Shown here piece after piece: positions 40,901 through 55,900 of a stretch of 64,000 nucleotides of DNA. The translations under genes were made by a program, and so were the position numbers. Within the stretch, counting starts at the first letter, position 1, and each line of letters opens with the position of its first letter. The DNA is from Apteryx mantelli (Eukaryota > Chordata > Aves > Apterygiformes > Apterygidae): contig NC_089980.1 in the NCBI RefSeq assembly GCF_036417845.1, positions 40,608,501-40,672,500 of the forward strand, in the 5' to 3' direction. Below the pieces are notes generated by a model. The model did not search any database, was not told the DNA's origin, and worked only from the letters and a program-made list of their open reading frames with translations.

Positions 40901-43900
40901 ATGAGCACCTTACCTTTTGATATAGTGGTGCATCCCACATGACTTACTGTTGAGCACAGTTTTGATGAAATTGCACCAATTGACATAATTGATTTTATAT
41001 GGCTTGTAGGAAAAAGAAGAGTTTAACAGGAAGATATGCAATGTAAGAGAGACTTCCATGTTTGAAAATTGGTAATAAGTTACCTCATTTAAAAACTCAG
41101 GATGACATGCAAACAGTCACTACACAGGGACAGCTTTGCACAGTTTCTATAAAATCAAGCAAAAGATGCAACAAGTACCTCAGCTGGCCTGTTAGTGGGA
41201 TCCACAGGTGAGTGTGTGTAGTTGCTATTCTTGTAAGTTCCCAGGAAGGGTGTGTTCTGGTGAAAGAAGAAAAAAAAAAGAGAGAAATAGAGATTAGGCA
41301 ATGAACACATGGCACAGCCCAAACCAAGTGACACTAAGATAGGATGCTACCAAAAAAAATGGCATAATTGCTAATTGCCTAAGCTGAAAAATGGGGATCT
41401 AGTTTTTGAAACTATGCTCGTCCTTGAAATTCAGAAGTGAGATTTTTGTTCAGCACATTATAGTAAAAATGACATGTGCCAGACATTCAGATCCTGACTA
41501 GCAGTCTAACATTCCCCTCTCTTAGCTCTTCCACAAGTTACTTTGACTTGATTAGATGTCTAGTCCTTCCAAAGACACCACCCTGATGTAAAGCCCAGAG
41601 AAACCTGGGCAGATCTGCCTGCATCAGAAGAGGAGAAAGGAATATTGAATCCCGCACTACTCACTTTTTCCCCAAAGAACGGCTGTACAAATTGCATGGT
41701 TATTTCTGTCCCCTACTCCTGCAACATAAATTCATGGAGATATGTACATTTTATAGGCTAAAAGTCTTCACTGGGATGCCCACTGATCTCAGACAAGAAC
41801 AATTCCAGTAACTGCATGAGGAGGTGTTACAAAATACTAGAATCAGAAAGCATATTTAATTGACTGGAAGTGCCTCTGACCCTTTATTTATAGGTTTTTA
41901 TCCTACTTTAAGTTGTCTCAATACAAATAATTTTTCTTGGCCCTATGGACCCTTACAGTCTGGCACAGTCGATATTTTCATGGACATGAACACCTCAAGT
42001 ATGAGTTTAAAACTGTTGTGAGAAACTATGGGAACAAGGGATGGAATTTGTGGATGTCAGAATCTGAAATCATTTACTACTCCCTTTAGTAACAGAAAAG
42101 GCAGAATTCCCTGGAAACAGCCAATTCTGTTGCTTTGTACTTTTATTTTATAGTCTTTACCTCAGAGCCTTCTGAATAGGGAAAGGTACGGTGATTACTA
42201 TCAATGACTTTTTCAAAGCACTGTGGGCATACCATTTCTGAAAATAATGGTTATATATTCTTTGCAAGGGATATAAAACTTTGTGGCTAATTCTCAGCAG
42301 CACCAGCATCTTTGAATGGGATTGGATGAAAGGAAAGAAATATGAAAATCCACATTATTTGGCACTGAAGAAGTTGATAAGTTAATTTAAGCTCCCTGGA
42401 AAAATTACAGAGTGAAATAAAGTAGGATTAATTTAAGTGAATCTGAGAACTTTTGAAACATGCTGATTAATAACTCAGCAAATCTCCCTTTTCCCACAGA
42501 ATGGACATGATATGGACAAAATCCCCTTGTATGACCTAAAAGACCATCTTCAGATCTGAGAGCATAGCTCTACACCCTAGTCTGTTCAGTTCTTTGGGAT
42601 ATTCATTGAAGAAAGGGAGTCAATTACCATCATCTGCCATGGTCATTTCCACATGCTGATATCTAGCAACTACACTTCAAATTCAGCAGTTTTGATTTAT
42701 AAATGTAGAAGCAGTTTCCACAGAGTCCAAAGCATCTCAGTTATGGATGAGGATAGGAAACCCAACCTACCACTAACTCAAGATAGAACAGATGCTGGGA
42801 TTTTCAGAGCTGCTATCATGCCCCAAACCTATTGATTCTAATTGGAAAGATCACTCAGAATATTCCGTTATTTGCATCTTGAGCTGCCTCAGTACTAAAA
42901 AATGTAGCAAAACAAAATCTCTGCTACAACTGAAAACACACAAATCAGCATGCTATCAATTGGTATTAACTGCACAGTTAAAGACCAAGCAACACCTGAG
43001 CACCTGTTCACACAGAGTTAATCAGAGAGTGAAAATTTTCAACAGACTTGTTCCCGACATACCCAGTCCCTGCTCTCTGCAGCAAGCACAAGCACAGGCA
43101 GCTGATACCTGGCTTCCACAGTGTGGGAATATTTACCTGAGTTGGACAGCTGAGGGTAATGTCAGCCATGAAGTCAAAGGAGTCTGTTTTCTGGCCTACA
43201 GGTTGGAACTAGAAAGGAAGACAAAAGAAATTATCTTGTAGCTGTGTCTTCTCATCTTACATTCATATAACAATTCTAATCCAAAAGAATCTAAATACAC
43301 CTTTCAAATTTATATAAAGCTGCCTGTATTTACAGATCTTGATTCACCCAAGACTGAGATGCATCTGCTTCTCAGAAAGAACATGACAACTGTAAAATAA
43401 AACAGCAACTCTAGAAAGAAGTTTAAAATGGGAAGTGGAAAACTACACTGCATCAGTTTAAACTCCAGGAGGATTTTGGCAGGCATATGCAATTCCTCTG
43501 GAATTATGCCAGAATACAAGGTCATAAACTATCTTCTCCTGCACAAAAGAAGATACTAAGAGTCCCTCAATTTTTATAGCTAAGCTGCATGAGGCCATCT
43601 CCAACAAGAGGTGGTCTATACGCAGAAAATTAAAACAAATTTATTTAGAGGTACTGCTTGACTGCAGGCAATCATGTTAGCTGTTAAGACAATACACTCA
43701 AACATATAGAAGTTACCATCCAGGATCTGAGATACTATCTCTGTCTGCCTGCACGCTCCTACTGCACTGCAACGCTAAGAAAATGGGTTTGCTTAAGCAA
43801 CCTTTAACTTAACAACTCATTTTTATTGAGTTTTATTCATGTTCAAAGGTAGTGAATTAAAGCCACTTTAATTCCTAATGAGGAAACCTACAAGGTTTTA

Positions 43901-46900
43901 AAACAATTTAAGCAATCCATTTTAAATTGGCATATGCAGTTAGGATTCTTTTTTGGTGGTTCCCCCAAATAAGTCCATAGAAACATCATCTCTACTAAAT
44001 ATTATCCTACCTTTAGTGACAATCGGTGAAATAAACTGGAAGTTACTCAGCTGAAATCCCTAGAGGCTCAGATGATGCACTTACACCACCCCTCCCCACA
44101 CACTTGCAGAAGCAAGAGCTTCTAGGTTGAGATCAGTTCTAAATTTGAAGGCATCTGACTAGTAAACTAGGAACATAAGCACTGGGAGCTCATCAACAAG
44201 ATCCAGAGTTATCCAGGCCTTCATTGCAATGTTTATTACATAAATAATTACATAGATAATTGTAGGGGTAGCCAGTTATAGCTAAAGACTGTATTATGTG
44301 CCATGCATGTCACCTTACCATAGCATTCCAGAGAGCCCTGGCAAGCTGAGAATGACCTTTCTGACTTGCATGGAAACAGTCAGGTGAAAAATAGGAGACA
44401 TCTGGATGCCCATCCTGAAAACGAAAACATAAAGGACATCTGAGTGCAGAAGAATCCACATAGCTCCAACTTTGGGTTGCTGAGGTCAAACCAGAGCTGC
44501 TAATGGAAGCTGCATGCTATATGTATTTGATGCTGCAATGCAGAAAGTCTCTTGATTATCTGGTGATACAAAGTATACTGCAGCAGGTCCACTAGCTGTT
44601 AGAAATGCTTAACCTCTGTGTGCCTAGAAGCTCAGGTTCTTTGATGTGCAGATCCACATAGAAATAACAAAAAACAGGATTTTGAGCTTGGTGGTTAGTC
44701 TCTCTCAAGGTTCGCCAATAAGGATAGGTTCTTCTCCTTGACACATCATCAGAGCTGCTCCACAGGCAACACTATGCTGTGCAGTGCCTTCACATGGTAA
44801 CAAGCGTATTACTGATGATGTACCAGAAGGAACAGAATCCATCCCATTTCTCACAGCTGTGTCAGTTCTGCAAGTCTGAAAGAAGTAAAAAGCAAATAAA
44901 ATGCTTTTGAGTGAAGGCAGCCAAAATGACTGAATACACCAACACAGTGTCCTTCTGAGCACAGCTGTACTTTAGTACAGACACTGGAACATCTGAAGGA
45001 AACAGAGTGTGGAAATTTAAAAATCTTGGCTTTCATGCGAGTCTACTGAGATGAGAAAGACTAGATTACAGATGATTGAAACCTTTTTTTCAGAGCATTC
45101 CTTCCTCAAAGCTTGAGCAGGTTTTGATCCAGTATGTTTTGGCTAGCTCATTAGAGGTCTACCACCAAAATTTGGATCCATATTTGATCTTCTGCCAAGT
45201 TTAGAGGCAGAATTTTCTGTTCGGGAACAACTGAATTTTGTGCAAGGTATTAAAAAAAAAAAAAAAAACTTTCTTAAAATCTGAAAGAATGATTGTGAGA
45301 TTAAAGAGTTCAGAGATTTTTCTCCTCCTATTTTTGTTTCTGTGTTCTTTTCCTCTGTACCAAAACCCATGGAAATGAATTATCGCAACAACTAACACAA
45401 ATAAATAAATAAATAAAAGCCTATTTTTCTGTATTCAGCCAGTTTTGACATTTAAGAGTTTTGTCTAGCATCTGAACTTTTCAAACTTATCACAAGCTAT
45501 TTCCAGGATCACCCTGATCCAATGATACCAGAGCCATATCTGCTGCTCACAAGTTTTTTTGTCCCATCTGCTACTAGTCCCACCTGAAGTCAGGAACTGC
45601 AGATGTGTGAGAATTAGCACATGGGGTTTCAGTTTCAGAGAAGGTTTGGGTCACTTCCTAGATTTATAGTTTGCTGGGACTTGCCATACAAGGAACTGAA
45701 GTACATTCTAGTTGCCACTGACAGGGAAAAGGGCTCACTGCATAAAACTACTACCTCCATTAGATCTTGTGTAAACTTCTCTTTCTGAACAGGCACAGAA
45801 GAATTGGTTAGGGGACATGAAAAGGAGGTGATGTTGTCGTCTCCAGTGAGCACCTATGTTGCTTTAAGAGCTGTAACTTAATATCTTTGTCTTTATTAAT
45901 CATTTTATATTTTCAGAAAGAAAAATATTTACATATCCTTGAAAACAGACAGAGAACAATCTCTTAATTCAAGTTTTGATTAATTTTTCAAAGCAGTAAT
46001 TCATATTGACAGCACAATATGTAAAACAAAGAACTGATAACCAAAGAAGTCTAATAATCTGTTATACCAAAAATCAACAAGTTCTGATAAAAAAGAATAA
46101 AACATGACGAGCTGAAACTATTTTGCACATCAACTTTAAAGGCTAGATACTTGCACTTAGTCCTTTACATGCAGGCAAGTGTCTCCAGACCATACCTGAT
46201 GAAGAGGAATCTTGGGATTTTGGAGGAAAGGCTGGACTACCACTGTGAAATTTTCATGGGTGTCATATCTGCCAGACTCCACCAGTTTCTGAATACCAAG
46301 CTGCAAGAAACAAAAATGACTCATGATAACCCATCGACATTTTTCTTTGAGAATGCAGGTATCAGTAGGAAGCTTTGTTTTTAACTGAAATACCCAGGGA
46401 GACTGACAAAAAGGTGAGCCTTTGCAAAGTGGCTGGGAAGGCTTGAACACACTACTGCAACTGGTTTTGGGGGGACCGGATTTTGTTAACTAAAACCCCA
46501 CCTATCCATCTGTACTAGGGAACAGAATTTTGCTGAACAGCTTGGCTGCTGTCATATAGTATTTTGAATAACATCAAATTACCTCCTGGATAGCTCACAG
46601 GGCCCATTTGGGTAACACATTGCTATGATTTGCAATAAACAGACAGGTTGCTGGGTATTCAAGAGCTCACCTCAACTAAAAGCAAAGTGACTGCACCACT
46701 CCTGATAAACGTACCTGGTAAGCTCTGGTAGCTTCTCTCACCATTGTTACATTTTGTGAGTTTTCTTCTCCTAGAAGGACACAACTACACAGGTAACTGG
46801 GGGAGAAGTTAGAGGAGTAAACAGAAATAGAGACTGTTAAAACCTGAGAATGCAGAAGTCACCCTTTGCCACCCAAAGCCCTATAACACGGGAGCAACAA

Positions 46901-49900
46901 GGAAATCTACACTCTAGTGTTTCTGTGAAAGTGTCCGATGGTCCTTGCCATCTTTCAACATTACAAGTTGAATTAGTCTTATTTTCTGCCTCACATGAGT
47001 GATGCTACTCTAATATTGGTTTAGTTTCACCCCCAGGCATATTGAGGTGATGATCACTCTACTGTACCAGTTTATGTCCCATTCATTGTATCCAGGCATC
47101 CAAAGACCCTTTGGCCTGACAGAGGTGCATGCCATTCCCCCTGGAACTAGTAAACAGGTCTTTGAAATTTACTGGCTGCATTACCCCTGAGCCTTTCCAG
47201 GCAACCACTCCTTCTGCATTCCTGAGACACAGAACATGCCCCTGTCTAGAGGGTTAGCAAAGAAAGCAAACCACCCATCTCAGTAAAGCCTCTAACCAGG
47301 AGAAACTTGCCTACTCTGCAAATACTTCCCATTTCCTCAAAAGGCCTGAAAATCCAGATGCTTGTGGACTTCAACCCACTTTGAGGAACCCTGTATCAAT
47401 AACTTCAACCCAAGCCCACTGAGGTCTACCTTACATATCACAGGAAGCCCTACAGTTCTAGACCTAGACACTTCACACAGAGGGTCTCTTGGCCTAAGTG
47501 TCCTAATCTTTAAGGCACAGGCATCTATACTCTAACCTTAGAAAGAGAAGCCCAGCTCACTACAAACTACTCTAGTGTGGCAAATTCTGTTCCCTTGAGA
47601 CCTGTAAGACCACAGCAGCCCTAACCCAGAGAAATCTATTTGTTCAAACACTAAATGAAGATTATTAGGTGAGCCGAGCTTCCCTAAAACTAATGGTATG
47701 TGGAGTGCTAACTAGTGTCTCTACTCTGAGGTTAGAAAAATGGAATGGCCTCAACTGTTGTAACATGCTTGAAGGTCAAACAGCCCCATAATACTTTCAG
47801 CCAGAAAGGGAATGATGACCTACAAATCAAATCCACCCCTATCTTAACCAAAGTCCAAGGAACTATTACACAAATCCTGATTTAACTAGCGTAAGAACGT
47901 GATCCTAATCTGACCTGGAAGGGAATCCAGCAGCCCAAATCAAAGCATAGTTCCATAAGGGTAAGCTACCTTTAATACAACCCTGCCTCAAGTCTAAACT
48001 TGTTACCCCAAACCTTGAGCAAAAGGTTAAGCCTGTTACCTCACTCTTTTTGATCATACCAGGCCCAACCTTCATTCTTTTGCCAGGGGACTTTACCACT
48101 TTGCTCATGTTAAATGTTGTCCTGTGCACTGCCTTAGTCCACATCTTTGGAGTCACAGTGAGATCTGTAGCTTCCAAAATCTTAGACGCAATTTAGACCA
48201 CTGACTTCTAACAAGCCTGGTTCTACCCCTAACCCTTATAAGCCCTCTCAGACCCAAATGAAATCCTCATGCAGCTAGCTCCTCTCCAGCCCCAGCCCTA
48301 AATCCCATGCAAGCTCTACTACCTCTGATGCAAGCTCTAGATAGACATGTTCTAATCTCTCTGATCCTGACCTAAGGAGCCTCACCACCTTCCACCCTTA
48401 TCCTAACTCAAGTATAACCATAGTCCAGGCATCTAAAACTTCTGCTACCTTAATCATAGCCCAGGGTGCCCTATCTGATCCAGCCGTAACATCAGGAGTC
48501 CTTACGCGTCTCAGCTAGGAAACCCAATCTACTATTTAGCACAAGCAACTCCACTCTCCAGAGCCATAAACTTTGCCAAAGAACATCTTTGAGCCACTGT
48601 ACCAAACCTGGTCCGGAGTTGCTTACACTCTGTAACCACAAATTAGTATAAGGAGCTGCCTGAAATACCTGTAGAAACAATACTTGTTCTTGGGAGCCTT
48701 TTAAGTGAAAGACAAGATAGGCAGCCCCATCAGGCAGGATGGTGTCAGCACTGGATGGGATGTCCATAGGACTCTAATGCTATCTTTGAACATCAGGTCA
48801 AATGATGAGACAAATGGAACAAAAATGTGCTTTATCATCATAGACAGTAAGTTTAGGTGCAAAAGGAAGTAAAACAAGCCTTACTCTGCCAAGTAAGTGG
48901 GGCACTGAACTTGAGTATCCACAAAAAACTGCCTCAGAGGGAGAAGGTCCATTACTTCAACCAGATTCACTAGAGCTTTTGGAACCTGAAAGGAAAGTCA
49001 GACCTTAGCTTAGAAGGAACTGGCTAGGTGGTCTTAAATGCATTTATTTTATATCACGAAGTCCAGCCACTCCTTTCCCTTTTCTTTTCTGCCTTGTTGA
49101 GAAAAAAAAACAACTTCTCCAACCCAGCTGTTGATCCTTACCCAGTCCCATGGTCCAGTATTCCTGTCTGTCATTTCAGACAGCATCTCACTACCCTCAG
49201 GTAGACAAGACAAAAGAAAATGTTTTTATGGAAATTAATAGAGTACATTTGGTACCAGAATGGAAGGAACAACAAAAGCTGGCACCAACAGTTATATACC
49301 AGTAAAAGCTAGAATGCCGGGACAGTTTCACAGCACTTGCCTGCTCATGCAGAATATCAAGGGTTTCTTGAATTCGTGTGGTGAAATTTACAGCTGAGTA
49401 ATGATCCTGGTAAAAAGAGAAGAAAAGGGTTTACTGCTAATGGAGACAAGACATTTGAGTAGTGAGGATGGAGACTCACATTAATGCACTTCTTCTGTGC
49501 CACAGCAGTATGTTCAGTGGAATGTTCTTGTTCCTTTCTAGAGACCAGGAACTTTAAACCTATCAGTTAATCTAAAATGTACAAAGACTCAGTTAATTTA
49601 GGGTTTAAAATAAACCCTCTTGAATAGCAGCATGTTAAACCTGAATCCGCTGCGTCCTTCATGTGAGGATGGAGGAAGGAACCTAATATGTTTGCGTGTG
49701 AAAAACATAAACCAAGTAGACATAGGCAGGACCACAGTCAACTGATAAGCTCTCAAAGTTAGGTGAAATCATTACTAGTCAAGGACATAGCTATAAATAT
49801 AGCTATAATTAATATTTGGCGGCAGCAGCAAAGACACCTATCAAGGTTCCTGCAAAAGCAGAAAATTCCCCAAGCGCAAGGGGTGCAGGGGAACTGAAAG

Positions 49901-52900
49901 TGCTCACAAGTTCAGAAGTTAGTGTATTAAAAGTGAAAGAGTAAGAGCTGGCAGAGGAAGGTGGTCTCTCCTCACCACCTGCCTACTCAGCTCCCATGAT
50001 CTCTTCAAGGCAACCCTCAAGATAGTCCAAAGAAGCATCAAAAGATACTGAGCACCACAGCAACTTCCCCTATATACACCTCACCTGTTCCTAGCACCTC
50101 CCTGCACTGAGTTATGGGGTGATGACAAACATTGCTGGGTTGGACTGAAGGTGGTTCAAAGTAGTATAATTCCTTTTTGGGTGTCTAATTGCTGGCAACA
50201 GAGTTACCATATCAGAGGAGTGAAGCTCTTCTTCCCTTTGGCCCTTCCACTTTTTGCTCATGGTCATAAAAGAGAGTAAAGATGACAGTGGTTCCTATCC
50301 CAGTGAGCCAGAGAGAACACAGACTTCCTAACTCTGCTGCTGGTGACTGTTACTACATCAGGGCACTGTCAGCAGCACCCCCATCAAAACATACAGCAGC
50401 ACATACAATTCATGATCGTTCCTGTTAAAGGCTCTAAGGATTCATGGATTTCCCTTAAAGTGTTTCTACTCTGACATCACAGTCCCACTATTGTTTTAGT
50501 TAACCATTTCTACTACTCACAGGGTCTTTGCAATAGTTGCACAGATCATTGCCTCCAATATGCACCGTTATGATCTTCCAGTCAGCATTGAAGTCAATTC
50601 TCTATGTAACAAAGAAGAAAATAATGAGCCCAATTTTCTTTGACTGGTATGTACATGGTATTTTTGAAGATGGATCTATCATGGGAAGTAACACCTGTTT
50701 CTTTTCATGTTGTAAGATTAAAGTCCCAGACAACTTACAGGATCAGTTTTCATTAATCTCAGGAGAGTTCTTGCTTGATCTGGTAATTGCCTGTGAAGAA
50801 GGACAATCAGTGAGTGAAAGAAACACCCTTAGGGAGAGGTCAAAATTATGCTCTTCAGACACCTTAAATACTATGCATTTTCAGATATCAGAAGAGTCAA
50901 GAGAGAGACACTACAATTCTCATTTTGCAGTTATCAAATTACATGTTTGCATCTTTGCGGGAAGTAAACATCAAATTGATTGATACAGATCGCATGCAAG
51001 TTCAGTAATTAGTCTGGAACCAAAAGTTTAGCTTCTTATTACAGTGTTTAGCACCTAAAACAGCTGAAATGCCAGACACTGCACAGCATCTTGTTTGTTC
51101 GCAGACGGTCTGATTAGAACTGGGCTGCTATCAACCTATTCCTTGTGCACCAAAACACCAAAGGAATCATATGTCCCAATATTTAACGGACCTCCTGAGC
51201 AAGTTTGTGCACATACCACTCTGTGCTCATTCCCCTGGTTTCTGTAGCTTGCGCCCAGAGTCAACACTTAAATTTTCAATTGTGTACTAACAGCCTTGTG
51301 TACTCTACCTTTCTAAGCTAATTAAAAAGTCCAAGCAACTTTCAAGATTACTCAGACAAGTTGACAGCCTTGCTGTTTTGCAATAGCCATTTAAGCACTC
51401 TCTCTCTCTCTTTCATGTATATACACACATACATAACTGCAACTGCCATGAATTTTGAGTTACCTAGACTGAACACTTCAATCTTGTTCCACTGCTCTGA
51501 CACATCGATCCTCAAATATGCTTAAAGAACATGATTGGAAAGCTTTGGCCCTCCAGGCAGTTCTGTAGTCTGAGATGAGCTGCATCGCTCTCCCAGCTCT
51601 TGTTAGAAACACTTCACTGACTGTATATAATTTCTGGAAGTACATCAGCTGACATTAAGCATGACACACTTGTTTTGTATAGTAACCAGAGCTCAGCTCT
51701 CCTTTGCAATGCTGTATTTACTGTAGAAGCAGGAGATATTTCCCACCACCTCCCTCCAACTGAATATTGATCTAACACTAACATAAGTGTATTTACTGGG
51801 GAATGAGCCCTGACACACATCTACTTGTGACACAGACACTGTATGAATCTAGTAGTTCTGTTCACTCTTGCCTTTGTCCAAAGTCATAACCTACTTATTT
51901 ATATCCCAAAGCTATCACAGGCCACAAGCTGTAAGGATTTTCCTTCTGTTCTCACTGTGGAAGCCCCTAAGTTATGGCACTGACTTTGGTATTCATCCAG
52001 AGGAAAACACCACTTATTGAGTAGACAGCCTGCAACACCTTAGATTTCTCATGCAGTCGTTGAACTGCTGATGCATCCCCAGCCAACAGTCAATAAGATC
52101 TAACAATATCCTGAATGAAGCAGCATCAATAACTTTCCATTCTTGAGCTGCAGTCTCCAAAAAATTTACATCTTGATCAACAGAAACATTCTGCTAATGG
52201 GAAACACACTGATATTCACAGTTCCTGTCACCTGTTCTCTCTTCCGAGCCTTCAATTCTTCACCTCATGTTTTCAAGTGAAATCAGAGCTGTCAAAAAGA
52301 CTGTACACTTCAGCAATATGCTTTAGCTACGTGCTTAACTCCAGCATGTACTTAAGCACTTTGGCAATGAGAGGAAAGGGGATAGGCTTAAGAATATTTT
52401 GCCGAAAAAGGTCTGGACTCCTACATCGCCATCAAGTTCACTAAGCATCTCTTCAAGGCAACCACTGATTTCATCTTCGTAAACCCCCACATCTGGTTTT
52501 TAAAAGCCGATAAGGTTGCAGAACTACTTGGTTTCAGCAAGTGCCCAGCACCTCTGGAAAACAGTTTCCATATTGGTACCCAAAAATAAAACAGACCAGG
52601 TAACAGTTCTGAAATATCAGCATTAGATGCTTTCATTCATGGAGTATTTTTGCCCTCTGGATAATAGAAAAAAAGGAATATTTTTGGCTGATGAAGAATA
52701 AACCCTGGATTACACTATCACTCCAGGGCCAAGTATCTAAAGCTGGAGAAACATTTCCTCTCTCCCTTATGTTGCAACAGTTTTAAATAATTTTACTAGG
52801 AGACATGTAACTCCTCAGATACATCAAGAACCACAAAAGGACAGGAAAGAATCTCAAAAAAGGCATCTCAAGTTCAGGGATGTTACTGAAGTAGTTTACT

Positions 52901-55900
52901 CTGAGACACTGAACTTCTTTTCTTTACTCTTGCACACCTTTCTACAGAGAGGTAACAAATAGAGAAACAACAGAAGACTAGCAGGAATCATGAAGAACTG
53001 TCTTCATCCCATTGCTAAATATTTACAAAATAAAAAGGTGGCTGCAGAAGTCAAGACAGCTCTACCTCTTCATGCTTATCTAGTCCAGCTGGATTGAAAG
53101 GGAAAAGACTAATCAGTATGGATGAAAAAGACAGTTGTCCTTTGAACTAACATCCATCAATTCATTTCAAATGGCTACCAAATAACTATCTAATATTAAT
53201 GCCTTGGTTGCTACTGATACGGACGGCATTCATATTGATGACTTAAAAGGAAATATTATCCTGTTTCAATCCTTCTCCCCCTCCAAACAGCCTCTTTAGG
53301 CTTTAACTGATGCAAAATGCAAGGCAGCCACCTATCTCATTCTTTCCTGTAACAAACAAAAGCTGAAGTTAATCTGGATATATGCTCCATATAGCAGTCT
53401 GTTCATGAATTCTCATGAATGGCTGAATCAGAGCCATAATCCATGCATGTATTTCACTGACACAAACAGAAACAAATTCAGTCACCACTATGAAATGAAA
53501 TTCCTGCTCTCAGGTATGGGACGCTGTATGATACTTCAGGGCATCTAGCAGACTATTTCTGTCCAGAAAAATAAGCATTTACTGAGAATACTGGTATGAG
53601 TCAGAAGTTACTCAAGGCCTGCAGGAGAACCATAAGTAATACCTGATAAATCCTAACTGACATCGCTTAGATGCAGCAAACTCAAAGACCTCACTTGGCT
53701 TCTGGATTTCACTTTCAAGAGCTCTTTGGAAATCAAGAGGATTTTTTTTTTAAACAAAAAAAAAAAGGGGGGGGGGGATCTGGGTATTATCAACTAACAG
53801 TGTCAAATCCAAGCATGGTCTGCCAGGTCCTCTGCCCAAACTGTGACTGAATCTCAGCAACCATATGTTTTGTTAATTAAACTGCACTGATTCAGTAGGA
53901 AGCCAGGAATTTCTAGGATAAGAGTATATCAAAGTTCAACTCATACAGCCTCCCAGGTGTGATTAAAAGTAAAGGGCCAAATGCAGATGACTGCAAGACA
54001 TTACAGCCCCAATAAACTGGCAGAACTGGCTGCAACTGCACCAGGTCTGCAGTGCACCAAAACTCAGATGTGACTATCAGCAATTCTTTCTTCAGATTCC
54101 AGACTGTGACTATTTTTTTCTCTCTGTCAATCTTGCTTGCCTATCCAGATGCCTGAGGCCAGAATTATGGAAGGTTTCATTGAGTTTTTCTCCTAGTAAT
54201 TCTTTACCAACTCACTACATGCTCATTTTCCTAAAACATCCCTGCTCTCAAAGATTTATAGAGAGATAGATAGATAAATGGATGAATGTTAAAGACAAAG
54301 AGTAGAAACCATCACCACCAGTTTCTGTCAATTTCTTGCTTGTGGAGCACATAACCAGGACTGCTGGTTTCATTTGAAAGTTCAGCTAAGCCAGTTTTCA
54401 CCACCAACTAGACTGGTTTTGCCTGCTGCTCAGAGCAAGTTATGACAGCACATGAGACAGTTGGAAGGGAATTAGATGAAGCATCCACCACCTGAAAGGT
54501 AAAACAAAAAGCTACATACTCAGCCTCTGCTTCAGGGACTGCCTGGTTAAGGAATGCGCCTGATTCATTCGCACGCCCTGTCCCAGTTGAATAGCCCACG
54601 ATCTTAGCATTGAACTCTCGAATGATGTCTGAAAAAGAAGGATGGCAATGAAAGGAAAATGACCTTATCTGTTTCCTGCCTCTTGGGACCAACACACACG
54701 AGCACTGCCACATTTTTGCCTTCAGACAACACAGTACAGTTGCTACAGTCTCCATTCATCCACCAAGCAGAGGCGAGAGGAGCAACCAGCTGGCAGCGGC
54801 TCAGATAGCACTGGGTCAACTTGCGTGCCCTGTACTGTCACCAGAGGATAAGAAGATCAGAATTTAGAATTTTATTGTATGCAGCTATCCTACTTGTTAT
54901 AGTGGATAAAGCCTGAACTAAAACCCTCACAGTCACCTGATGGGGACTTGTGAAGCGAGTCTGAAGGGGGTGTCAGCCCTGTAGTAGCTATAAGTGCTAG
55001 GTTTCAACTGGAGATTTTGGGTCGGTCTCGCGGCTGTGCAACATCTCACACTATTGACAAATTTGAAGAAAATCTCAGATGCATGGTTCGGAAGTACTCC
55101 CACCTTATGCTCTGTTATCTCAATAGTAATTTCCAAAAGGAGGTAAACAGCAGAATTCAGAGCCGATAATGAGAACAAAGCCACATTATAAACTATAAAT
55201 GCTACTTTAACCTCAGAGATTCAATTAAACACATTTTAATGGTTAAAAAAGGCTTTATCAAAATGTAATAGCATCCAGTGAATCAATTAATTGCTTATAA
55301 TTGCTTATAAAGATGATATTCTTGTTACATTCTGTTCATAACAATGAGCAACACAGAGGGCCAGTTTATTGACCCTCTTGAGGCGGAAGTTTATTATAGA
55401 CAATCTGAACTCAAACTCTGGTGGCTTTACATTAACAATAAGCTGAGTTAGGAGAAGTTGCAGGTTTCAGTGAAAAGAAAGTTAAAATTATTTCCCTCAG
55501 GTTACATGTACAAGTAGTTAGCTGTATTTACCAAAGATGCCTGCTCTCTGCAAGCATCCCTTTTTAGGAAAAAAGTGTGGTAGCATATTTATTAAAAGCA
55601 AATGCTAATTGCATCACAAACATGGACATAGCAAACTTATTTAGAAATTCAGGTAACGCCCACCAAGCAGTTTGAAAAGGGAGAGGAAAAAGAAAGGAAG
55701 GGAATTTCTAGTTTCTTCTCAGTGTCACTGATGAAGCAAATGTTTTTTCATTAGTCTTGGGATATTGTTTCTTTGAAAGGTAGTTCTTGTGAATTACTCT
55801 CAGATATCTTGAAGGCATTTAAGAAGATCTCTCTGCAAACACACCGCTCAAATCAGCCCATTCCCTCTTTTTAATCTTGCCAGTTAGATCTAGGAAAGCA

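Larger units (their letters stand above)
39148..41178 (-). other. PLB1: PLB1 intron, 2.0 kb
   Basis: Holds the CR1 fragment at 39970-40050 and a 21-base A run at 40548-40568. Nothing else was recognised. Confidence 0.6.
41257..46195 (-). other. PLB1: PLB1 introns between repeat III and IV
   Basis: Introns 41257-43136, 43209-44318 and 44415-46195 are unique sequence with an A run at 45252-45268 and a short AAAT repeat at 45398-45418. No additional exon was found. Confidence 0.5.

Noticed and set aside
41179..41256. Alternative donor CCT/GTGGAT inside the repeat IV linker exon
   Set aside because: The GTACTT donor at the end gives a longer linker and keeps phase 0. The internal site would also keep the frame but matches donor consensus poorly.
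42792..43241. A 149-codon plus-strand open frame
   Set aside because: Its 3' part is antisense to the PLB1 exon at 43137-43208, and the rest is intron; there is no family motif.
47280..48450. Interstitial telomere array
   Set aside because: No run of two or more perfect CCCTAA units was seen; only scattered CTAA words.
50537..50983. A 148-codon plus-strand open frame
   Set aside because: It overlaps, in antisense, two well-supported PLB1 exons (50521-50601 and 50739-50790).
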